Assembly (NCBI GenBank): GCA_003242315.1
Contig: QGUY01000233.1
Location: 1-6,336, forward strand
DNA from: Bacteroidota bacterium
GTDB taxonomy: Bacteria > Bacteroidota > Bacteroidia > Cytophagales > Cyclobacteriaceae
Length of the DNA stretch: 6,336 bases
Direction: 5' to 3'
The translations under genes and the position numbers were made by a program. The notes under the pieces are model-generated. The model was not told the DNA's origin. It saw only the letters and a program-made list of their open reading frames with translations, and did not search any database. Shown piece by piece: positions 1-5,433 of the stretch; position 1 is the stretch's first letter, and every line of letters starts with the position of its first letter.

Positions 1-693
1 TGAATTTTGTCCCAATACGATGGCGCACGGTTGGGTATAATCCTGTGTGTGATATGGTTTTGCGCCCTGCAGCGCTGCACTATATATGCTTATCTTACGG
101 CTATTTAACCAGTCGATCGCTTCTTCTGACGATGCGATGGCCAAAGGAACGGTAAAAACGCATCCAATGCTTGATCGGATTACGTTCGGATTATAAATAT
201 CTGTCTGAGGGTCGCACACAATTATAGCATCCACACCGGCGGCATCAGCGGTGCGAAGTATGGCCCCGAGGTTTCCCGGTTTCTCGACAGATTCAAGCAC
301 TACGATCAATGGATTGTCGGACACCCGCAGATCAGACAGACGATGTGTCGTCTGTTCCGCAACTGCGATGAGGCCTCCGGAATTTTCTCGCACGGCAATC
401 TTGTCGTACACCTCTTTTGTTACCGGGAACAGAGCTTTTTCGGGAATGCCGAGGTCGCGTACTTCCTCCACACGAATAAGACTCTCGCAAAAGAAAAGAT
501 TGCCGATACGGTAACCAGCCTTAAGCGCCAGCGCAATTTCTCTCTTCCCTTCAATTACAAACAGACATTGCCTGCGACGCTCCCTGGGCTTCTCAAGGGC
601 GAGCAGTCCTTTGATCTTGGGGTTGTGATGACTGGTGATCAGTGTGTGCACCGCGGGTATTTGGTTGAATTTTACCGCTAATTGCGCAAACAT
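1..693 (-). CDS. TrmH/SpoU-family RNA 2'-O-ribose methyltransferase, partial (C-terminus beyond window)
   Basis: My reading of the minus strand gives 231 uninterrupted codons from an ATG at 693 to the window edge. Residues about 18-112 resemble the N-terminal substrate-binding domain of TsnR/TrmH-type enzymes: a start of the form LITSHHNPKIK, then KPRERRRQCLFVIEG at 35-49. The catalytic SPOUT domain begins near 129, with motif 1 at 134-153 (E134, N141, G143, R147, G153), then NPNVIRSSIGC at 168-178, and the beginning of motif 2 (AIVLG, 224-228). Such enzymes methylate a ribose 2'-OH in rRNA or tRNA using SAM through a trefoil-knot fold; the target nucleotide cannot be read from the sequence. 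About 25-40 residues are probably missing. The start is uncertain: a GTG at 651-649 would give MHTLITSHHNPKIK, which fits the usual family N-terminus better than the extra 14 residues. It is divergent from the next gene, which is also a probable RNA methyltransferase. Family confident, specificity unknown. Confidence 0.9.
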   Translation of the reverse strand, partial: MFAQLAVKFNQIPAVHTLITSHHNPKIKGLLALEKPRERRRQCLFVIEGKREIALALKAGYRIGNLFFCESLIRVEEVRDLGIPEKALFPVTKEVYDKIAVRENSGGLIAVAEQTTHRLSDLRVSDNPLIVVLESVEKPGNLGAILRTADAAGVDAIIVCDPQTDIYNPNVIRSSIGCVFTVPLAIASSEEAIDWLNSRKISIYSAALQGAKPYHTQDYTQPCAIVLGQNS

Positions 694-703
694 CAAAAAC
701 GGC

Positions 704-711
704 CAAAGGAA
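704..711 (-). promoter_or_regulatory. Possible -7 box for the minus-strand methyltransferase
   Basis: The minus strand reads TTCCTTTG, one base off the Bacteroidota -7 consensus TAnnTTTG. Transcription would begin around 697-698, only about 4 bases before the ATG at 693 but about 47 bases before the alternative GTG at 651. I see no clear -33 TTTG partner, so this is tentative. Confidence 0.3.
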
Positions 712-719
712 CTTTGCTC

Positions 720-727
720 TATATTTG
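720..727 (+). promoter_or_regulatory. Bacteroidota-type -7 box before the RlmI-like methyltransferase
   Basis: TATATTTG matches the Bacteroidota sigma-A -7 consensus TAnnTTTG exactly. The expected transcription start is about 6-8 bases downstream (about 733-735), which would leave a leader of under 10 bases before the GTG at 741. No -33 TTTG is visible at the usual distance. It lies only 8 bases from the opposing candidate box of the divergent gene. Confidence 0.5.
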
Positions 728-740
728 CTGTCTGTAACTC

Positions 741-1640
741 GTGAAACTGACGCTGCGTTTTCCTGAATCCTGGAAAGACTATGAACTAATCGACTCGGGC
801 GGAGGCGAGAAGCTCGAACGCTTTGGAGCCTATACACTTATCCGGCCTGAGCCACAAGCCATCTGGAGAAAAACCTTATCAGAAAAAGAATGGCAAAGCC
901 GGTCGCAGGCGCGGTTCGTTCGTGAACAAAAGGATCGCTATCGTTTTGCTGACGACGTGAAGGGAGGTTGGACGCGTGAGCGAGGCATGCCTGAATCGTG
1001 GGAAATCGCCTATCAATATAAAGACCTCAATATCCGGCTCAGGCTCGCGCTGACAAGCTTTGGTCATGTCGGAATTTTTCCCGAGCAAGGCAGCAACTGG
1101 AACTTCATCTTTGATTCGCTTCAGGCACATCGCAATCAACCACAAAGGGTGCTAAACCTCTTCGCCTATACCGGTGCAGCGTCTGTCGTGGCCCGCCGTT
1201 GCGGCGCAGATGTCGTTCACGTCGATGCGTCGAAGCCTGGTATTACCTGGGCCAATGAAAATATGAACCGCAATGGCCTGAAGGACATCCGATGGGTCCA
1301 TGAGGATGCGTTGAAATTTGTTCGAAGGGAAGTAAGGCGCGGTAACAAGTACCAGGGCATAATCATGGATCCGCCGCCCTATGGGCGAGGACCCGACGGG
1401 GAGAAGTGGACACTTCAGGAAAAACTGGATGAATTGCTGGAACATGCCAGTCGGTTGCTTGCGGAGCAGGGAAGTTTTTTTATCCTGAGCCTGTACGCCG
1501 CCGGCCTTTCACCGCTCGTTGGCTACAACGCCGTGACCTCGCACATGACCCCGAAAGATCCTGAATTCGGTGAGTTTTACCTCAAATCGCAAACCGGCAA
1601 ACACCTTCCCATGGGTACATTCATGCGCTTCCGCAGGTGA
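741..1640 (+). CDS. Class I SAM-dependent methyltransferase, RlmI/RlmK-like
   Basis: A 299-residue protein. The N-terminal part (1-125) carries a typical family opening: FPESWKDYELID at 7-18, LERFGAYTLIRPEPQAIW at 25-42. The Rossmann methyltransferase core follows. Motif I is VLNLFAYTGAAS at 137-148; D162 is the likely acidic residue contacting the SAM ribose; E188-D189 fit the motif III position; DPPPYGRG at 210-217 is the (D/N)PPY-type motif IV characteristic of nucleic-acid base methyltransferases. The family includes RlmI and the C-terminal half of RlmKL, which make m5C or m7G in 23S rRNA; that this protein modifies rRNA is inferred from homology, and the target base is unknown. I see no PUA domain, unlike E. 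coli RlmI. The start is GTG, chosen because the conserved opening begins immediately after it and a -7 box lies just upstream. The gene is divergent from the TrmH-type gene and followed by typA after 91 bases. Confidence 0.9.
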   Translation: MKLTLRFPESWKDYELIDSGGGEKLERFGAYTLIRPEPQAIWRKTLSEKEWQSRSQARFVREQKDRYRFADDVKGGWTRERGMPESWEIAYQYKDLNIRLRLALTSFGHVGIFPEQGSNWNFIFDSLQAHRNQPQRVLNLFAYTGAASVVARRCGADVVHVDASKPGITWANENMNRNGLKDIRWVHEDALKFVRREVRRGNKYQGIIMDPPPYGRGPDGEKWTLQEKLDELLEHASRLLAEQGSFFILSLYAAGLSPLVGYNAVTSHMTPKDPEFGEFYLKSQTGKHLPMGTFMRFRR

Positions 1641-1731
1641 TTGAAATTGAAGATTCACGGTAGGCAGTGGGGACCGACCAAATATTTTTATCTTTGCGCC
1701 CTTAAATTGAAATTGCAGGAATTCCAACATT
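1641..1731 (+). other. Spacer between the methyltransferase and typA
   Basis: This 91-base gap holds the typA -7 box and a probable short A/T-rich leader. I see no strong hairpin followed by T residues, so no intrinsic terminator can be called for the upstream gene. The only repeat noticed is a 9-base direct repeat TTGAAATTG at 1641-1649 and 1707-1715, which is A/T-rich and probably chance. Confidence 0.5.
1689..1696 (+). promoter_or_regulatory. Bacteroidota-type -7 box for typA
   Basis: TATCTTTG is an exact match to TAnnTTTG and is followed by GCGCCC, a context often seen at Bacteroidota promoters. The start of transcription should be near 1703, giving a leader of about 29 bases. That leader is A/T-rich and has no strong Shine-Dalgarno sequence in front of the ATG at 1732, as usual for the phylum. 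A -33 TTTG is not evident. It probably drives typA and the coupled TPR gene, and perhaps the universal stress gene by read-through. Confidence 0.6.
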
Positions 1732-3552
1732 ATGGACGCCAGCCGGATCCGAAATATCGCCATCATAGCACACGTTGACCACGGAAAGACGACCCTCGTA
1801 GATAAGCTGTTAATGGCTGGAAAGCTTTTCAAGGATCACGAAAATCCGGGTGAGCTTATTATGGACAGCAACGACCTGGAGCGGGAGAGGGGTATCACCA
1901 TCCTGGCGAAAAACGTCTCTGTACGCTACAAAGACCACAAGATCAACATCATCGATACTCCGGGCCACAGCGATTTCGGTGGGGAGGTGGAGCGCGTGCT
2001 GAACATGGCCGACGGTTGCCTGCTTCTTGTTGACGCGTTCGAGGGTCCCATGCCGCAAACACGCTTCGTGCTCCAAAAAGCACTGCAACTCGGACTGAAG
2101 CCGATTGTCGTAATCAACAAGGTCGACAAGAAAAACTGTACCCCGGATGAGGTTCACGAGCAAGTGTTCGAGCTGATGTTTCAGCTCGACGCATCCGAAG
2201 AGCAACTCGACTTCCCAACATACTACGGTTCAGCCAAGCAAGGCTGGATGAGTACAGACTGGAAAAAGCCCACGACCGACATCAATGTCCTTATCGACGG
2301 AATCATCGAACACATCCCTGCGCCGAAGACGGAAGAGGGTACGACACAAATGTTGATTACTTCGCTGGAGTATTCGTCGTACATCGGACGCGTGGCTATT
2401 GGTCGCGTGCATCGCGGAACACTGAGATCCGGGCAGCCTGTATCTCTCGTAAAACGCGATGGTGTAACTGTGGTCAAGTCGCGCGTGAAAGACCTCTTTA
2501 TTTTCGAAGGGTTTGAAAAGCAAAAAGTGGAGTCGGTTGGTGCAGGTGAGATTTGCGCGGTTGTCGGTCTCGAAGGTTTTGAGATCGGTGATACAGTTGC
2601 TGACCCGGAAAATCCGGAGGCAATGAAATCAATCGCCATCGACGAGCCGACGATGAGCATGCTGTTCACGATTAACAATTCACCCTTCTATGGTAAGGAA
2701 GGAAAGTATGTTACGTCGCGACACATTAAGGAGCGTCTCGACCGTGAACTGGAAAAGAACCTTGCTTTGAGAGTGGGAGAAACAGGCTCGGCCGATAGCT
2801 TCATGGTGTATGGACGAGGGGTGCTGCACCTTTCCGTCCTTATTGAAACGATGCGCCGCGAAGGCTACGAACTTCAAATCGGCCAGCCCCAGGTAATATA
2901 TAAGGAGATCGATGGCGTGAAGTGCGAACCTGTGGAAGAGCTGACCATCGACCTGCCCGAAGCCGACGCCGGCAAGGCAATTGAGACGGTCTCCATCCGC
3001 AAGGGCGAGATGATTAACATGGAACCGAAAGGTGACAGGATGATTCTCAAGTTTATTATTCCGTCGCGCGGCATTATCGGACTGAGGAACTACCTACTTA
3101 ATGTAACCGCGGGAGAGGCCATCACGACCCACCGGTTTAAGGAGTATCAGCCTTACAAGGGCGAAATCCCCGGAAGGATCAACGGCTCACTGATTGCAAT
3201 GGAGCAGGGAGAAGCAATTCCTTACAGCCTCCACAACCTTCAGGATAGGGGTAAGTTCTTCATCGAGCCGGGTGAGCAGGTATACGAAGGACAAGTTATC
3301 GGCGAACACAGCCGAAGCGGTGACCTCGTCGTAAACGTCACCCGAACAAAGAAGCTCACGAACATCCGAGCCGCCGGTTCCGATGAAAAGATGCGCATTT
3401 CCCCCGCGATAAAATTTTCGCTTGAAGAGGCGCTGGAGTATATTCAGTCCGACGAATACGTCGAGGTGACACCGAAGTCCATCCGACTGCGGAAGATCCT
3501 TCTCTCGGAAAATGACCGCAAACGCGAACGCAACAAAGTAATGAGCTCATGA
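1732..3552 (+). CDS. typA: Translational GTPase TypA/BipA
   Basis: A 606-residue ribosome-associated GTPase of the EF-G/LepA superfamily, close to the usual TypA length (about 600-610). All five G motifs are intact: P-loop AHVDHGKT at 13-20 (G1), RERGIT at 51-56 (switch I), DTPGHSDFGGEV at 75-86 (G3), NKVDK at 129-133 (G4) and SAK at 167-169 (G5). Behind the G domain come the beta-barrel domain II (about 205-300), EF-G-like domains III and V (about 305-480, including GRGVLHLSVLIETMRREGYE), and the TypA-specific C-terminal domain (about 485-606). The family binds 70S ribosomes and the 50S subunit; it assists 50S biogenesis and translation under cold or other stress. These are family facts, not readable here. 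The ATG start matches the conserved IRNIAIIAHVDHGKT opening closely. The last codons overlap the next gene by 4 bases. Identification is very secure. Confidence 0.98.
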   Translation: MDASRIRNIAIIAHVDHGKTTLVDKLLMAGKLFKDHENPGELIMDSNDLERERGITILAKNVSVRYKDHKINIIDTPGHSDFGGEVERVLNMADGCLLLVDAFEGPMPQTRFVLQKALQLGLKPIVVINKVDKKNCTPDEVHEQVFELMFQLDASEEQLDFPTYYGSAKQGWMSTDWKKPTTDINVLIDGIIEHIPAPKTEEGTTQMLITSLEYSSYIGRVAIGRVHRGTLRSGQPVSLVKRDGVTVVKSRVKDLFIFEGFEKQKVESVGAGEICAVVGLEGFEIGDTVADPENPEAMKSIAIDEPTMSMLFTINNSPFYGKEGKYVTSRHIKERLDRELEKNLALRVGETGSADSFMVYGRGVLHLSVLIETMRREGYELQIGQPQVIYKEIDGVKCEPVEELTIDLPEADAGKAIETVSIRKGEMINMEPKGDRMILKFIIPSRGIIGLRNYLLNVTAGEAITTHRFKEYQPYKGEIPGRINGSLIAMEQGEAIPYSLHNLQDRGKFFIEPGEQVYEGQVIGEHSRSGDLVVNVTRTKKLTNIRAAGSDEKMRISPAIKFSLEEALEYIQSDEYVEVTPKSIRLRKILLSENDRKRERNKVMSS

Positions 3553-4394
3553 GATGTTGGAGGATCTTATCCGGCGTGATTGTCCTGATCGCGTCGCTCA
3601 CCGCGCAGGCGCAGGAAGACAAGATTCAGGCCTGGTCCGCAGAGGCGGATACGCTGATGCAACGCGAGGAATTTGAGAATGCCCTTAAGCTGTACGACAA
3701 GATTCTTCAAACGGCCTCAAAGGATAATCCGATTCGCAAGGAGGCGCAATACAACCGCATCGTTTGCCTCTATAGCCTCGATGAACTCAACACCGCTCTT
3801 GAAGAGGCAAATCGCTTCATAGAGGAAACACCTGAGTTTCCTCAGGCCAGGCTGCTGCGTGCGTTTATCTACCGCGATATGGATGATACGGAGGGACAGC
3901 TAAGGGATGTGTCAGCCCTGGTTCGACTGAACCCGCTGAATGTTGACCTTGTCAAATGGCAGGCATACCTCCTGATAGAACAGGAGAAATACGACAGCGC
4001 GAAAATGCAACTGAAGTTTGCGTCACGACTCAGGGATGATGCGGAAATTCAAACCTACCTGGGAATGACTTATTATTACTCCGAAGACCCCGACAGCGCG
4101 CTATACCATTTTGACAAAGCTATCGACCTGAAACCGGACGCCTTCCCGGCGCTCATGTACGCAAGCGCCGTGTGCCTGGATGAGTCCGCATATGACCTCG
4201 CGCTCAATTATCTTGATAAAGCCGCCCTTCTTGATCCTAACAACACCTCGGTAATGTTCTACAAAGGAATAGCCCTTGCGGAAACAGGCAAGCGTGAGGA
4301 GGGCTGCAGGTACCTGTCCAAAGCTTTCTACGCAGGCGAAGATGCCGCTGGGGATTATCTCCAGTACAAGTGCTTCCGTTACGATCCCGATTGA
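3549..4394 (+). CDS. Secreted/periplasmic tetratricopeptide-repeat protein
   Basis: A 281-residue protein with a Sec signal peptide: short basic start (MRCWR), hydrophobic core at 6-19, and an AQA cleavage site after residue 21. C3 is not in a lipobox, so a soluble periplasmic or exported protein is expected. The mature part is almost all helical TPR repeats: about 30-63 (EEFENALKLYDKIL), 65-98, 99-132 (ending RLNPLN), 133-164, 166-197 (DPDSALYHFDKAIDLKP), 200-231 (YDLALNYLDKAALLDPNN) and a last partial one from 233 with GCRYLSKAFYAGEDAA. TPR proteins are protein-interaction scaffolds; no catalytic domain is present and the partner is unknown. Its ATG sits inside the typA stop region (ATGA, 3549-3552) with no Shine-Dalgarno sequence of its own, so its translation probably depends on ribosomes finishing typA. 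The specific role is unassigned. Confidence 0.92.
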   Translation: MRCWRILSGVIVLIASLTAQAQEDKIQAWSAEADTLMQREEFENALKLYDKILQTASKDNPIRKEAQYNRIVCLYSLDELNTALEEANRFIEETPEFPQARLLRAFIYRDMDDTEGQLRDVSALVRLNPLNVDLVKWQAYLLIEQEKYDSAKMQLKFASRLRDDAEIQTYLGMTYYYSEDPDSALYHFDKAIDLKPDAFPALMYASAVCLDESAYDLALNYLDKAALLDPNNTSVMFYKGIALAETGKREEGCRYLSKAFYAGEDAAGDYLQYKCFRYDPD

Positions 4395-4403
4395 CCGATA
4401 GGA

Positions 4404-4419
4404 CCTGATCAAAATCAGG
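4404..4419 (+). repeat. Small inverted repeat downstream of the TPR gene
   Basis: CCTGAT, loop CAAA, ATCAGG: a perfect 6-base stem starting 10 bases after the TPR stop codon. It could be a weak terminator or RNA-processing stem for the typA-TPR transcript, but no T tract follows, so a canonical intrinsic terminator is not supported. A related string GACCTCAATCAAAA at 4429-4442 resembles GACCTGATCAAAA at 4402-4414, making an imperfect direct repeat. Confidence 0.35.
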
Positions 4420-4462
4420 CTATAGGTTGACCTCAATCAAAAGCCGGTATCAGTCTTTTCGC

Positions 4463-4478
4463 TAGCTTGAGGAAGCTA
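4463..4478 (+). repeat. Small inverted repeat in the leader of the universal stress gene
   Basis: TAGCTT, loop GAGG, AAGCTA: a perfect 6-base stem ending 12 bases before the ATG at 4491. It may fold in the mRNA leader near the ribosome entry region. Function is not shown, and a short stem like this can arise by chance. I found no TAnnTTTG box in 4395-4490, so read-through from typA or an unusual promoter is possible. Confidence 0.3.
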
Positions 4479-4490
4479 AACAATACATCC

Positions 4491-5333
4491 ATGAAAAAGA
4501 TACTGGTTCCGTGCGATTTCAGCGCAACGTCCATAAGCGCTTACCGTCTGGCCCTTGATGTAGCGAATATGTCAGGAGGCGAAATCCACCTCGTCAATGT
4601 TATCGAACTTCCTGTTCTTCATGATACCGTGCTGATGCCTGTACTCTCATTTGAGGAAGCACTGATGCAGGAGCTGAAGGAAAAAGCTGAAAAGCAGTTT
4701 GAAAAGCTGAAGAAGAAGTATGCAGGCGACTTCGACGATATTGTACTGTCAGTCCTCTACGGAAACATTTCTATCATGCTGCTTCAATATATAGAAGAAC
4801 ACGACATCGACCTCGTGGTCATGGGCACGAAGGGCGCGACCGGCGTGCGTGAAGCACTGATTGGCTCTAACGCTGAAAAGATAGTTCGTCGTTCGCCGGT
4901 TCCTGTTCTCACGGTGAAAAAATATCAACCCGGCACTGAGATCAAGAGCATTGTTTTTCCTACGTCACTGCAGGAAGATCACCCGGACCTTGTTTCCAAA
5001 ATCAAAGCATTACAGAAGTTTTTCGATGCCACGCTTCACGTCGTTTACATCAATACGCCCGCCAACTTTACGCCCGACGGTGTCACGCGCAAGCGCCTCA
5101 ACGATTTCGTGAAGAAACACGGTCTTCGCAACGTCACGACGAATATCTACAACGATCGCTACGAAGAGGCGGGTATCATCAATTTCGCACATTCGATTGA
5201 CGCGGGAATGATTGCCATGGGAACGCACGGCCGCAAAGGCCTCGCACACATCCTGAGCGGCAGCCTGACAGAAGATGTGGTAAATCACGTCGATTGCCCT
5301 ACCTGGACCTATATGATCAAACGTGAATCATAG
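4491..5333 (+). CDS. Universal stress protein with two tandem Usp domains
   Basis: A 280-residue cytoplasmic protein made of two UspA folds. Domain 1 (1-144) begins KKILVPCDFS with the conserved Asp at 9, and ends with the ATP-binding motif G-2x-G-9x-GS at 112-126 (G112, G115, G125, S126) followed by the typical strand SPVPVLTV. Domain 2 (150-276) has the same motif at 244-258 (G244, G247, G257, S258), but its first strand reads IVFPTSLQED and lacks an Asp at the position equivalent to D9. A charged helical segment (about 55-78, ALMQELKEKAEKQFEKLKKKY) lies within domain 1. Tandem Usp proteins are common in Bacteroidota and are linked to stress or starvation survival; the biochemical role is usually undefined. 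I chose the ATG at 4491 rather than a TTG at 4467 because the family starts directly with MKKILVP. Convergent with the mutase gene. Confidence 0.95.
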   Translation: MKKILVPCDFSATSISAYRLALDVANMSGGEIHLVNVIELPVLHDTVLMPVLSFEEALMQELKEKAEKQFEKLKKKYAGDFDDIVLSVLYGNISIMLLQYIEEHDIDLVVMGTKGATGVREALIGSNAEKIVRRSPVPVLTVKKYQPGTEIKSIVFPTSLQEDHPDLVSKIKALQKFFDATLHVVYINTPANFTPDGVTRKRLNDFVKKHGLRNVTTNIYNDRYEEAGIINFAHSIDAGMIAMGTHGRKGLAHILSGSLTEDVVNHVDCPTWTYMIKRES

Positions 5334-5341
5334 GGGGGATA

Positions 5342-5422
5342 TAGTAGAGACGCCCAACCTGGGCGTCTCCCATTGAAACAAACGCCCAATCTTGGGGACG
5401 CCCCGGTTGGGCGTCTCCACTA
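5342..5422. repeat. REP/BIME-like palindromic repeat cluster between convergent genes
   Basis: The unit GAGACGCCCAACC (5347-5359) recurs in alternating orientation. It appears as TGGGCGTCTC inverted at 5360-5369, as a degenerate AACGCCCAATC at 5381-5391, and inverted at 5405-5417. Positions 5347-5355 and 5361-5369 form a perfect 9-base stem with a 5-base loop. The outer arms 5342-5359 and 5405-5422 pair over 17 of 18 positions (mismatch A5346/C5418). GGGG and CCCC at 5394-5397 and 5401-5404 can form a further small stem. The cluster starts 8 bases after the Usp stop codon and ends 11 bases before the mutase stop. No T tract follows the stems on either strand, so it is not a canonical terminator, though the structure could still stop or protect both transcripts. 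Imperfect nested palindromes in a convergent spacer are typical of REP-type elements; I see no transposase here. Confidence 0.8.
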
Positions 5423-5433
5423 CTCACCATCTG

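Noticed and set aside
251..681. Two overlapping plus-strand open frames at 251-514 and 343-681
   Set aside because: They lie antisense to the clearly conserved TrmH-type coding sequence, and their translations look like no protein family.
1641..1715. Direct repeat TTGAAATTG at 1641-1649 and 1707-1715
   Set aside because: A 9-base A/T-rich repeat in an A/T-rich spacer is readily explained by chance.
1810..3074. Several minus-strand open frames inside typA
   Set aside because: They are antisense shadows of a fully conserved gene, with no recognisable protein features or promoter boxes.
4467..4490. TTG start giving a longer universal stress protein
   Set aside because: The eight extra residues have no counterpart in the family, the ATG at 4491 begins directly with the conserved KKILVP strand, and the TTG lies inside a small hairpin.
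5347..5369. Canonical intrinsic terminator for the Usp gene
   Set aside because: The 9-base GC-rich stem is strong, but no run of T follows on either strand; the repeated, nested arrangement fits a REP-like element better. Some termination activity cannot be excluded.
5342..5422. CRISPR-like array
   Set aside because: The units alternate in orientation and are not separated by regular unique spacers.
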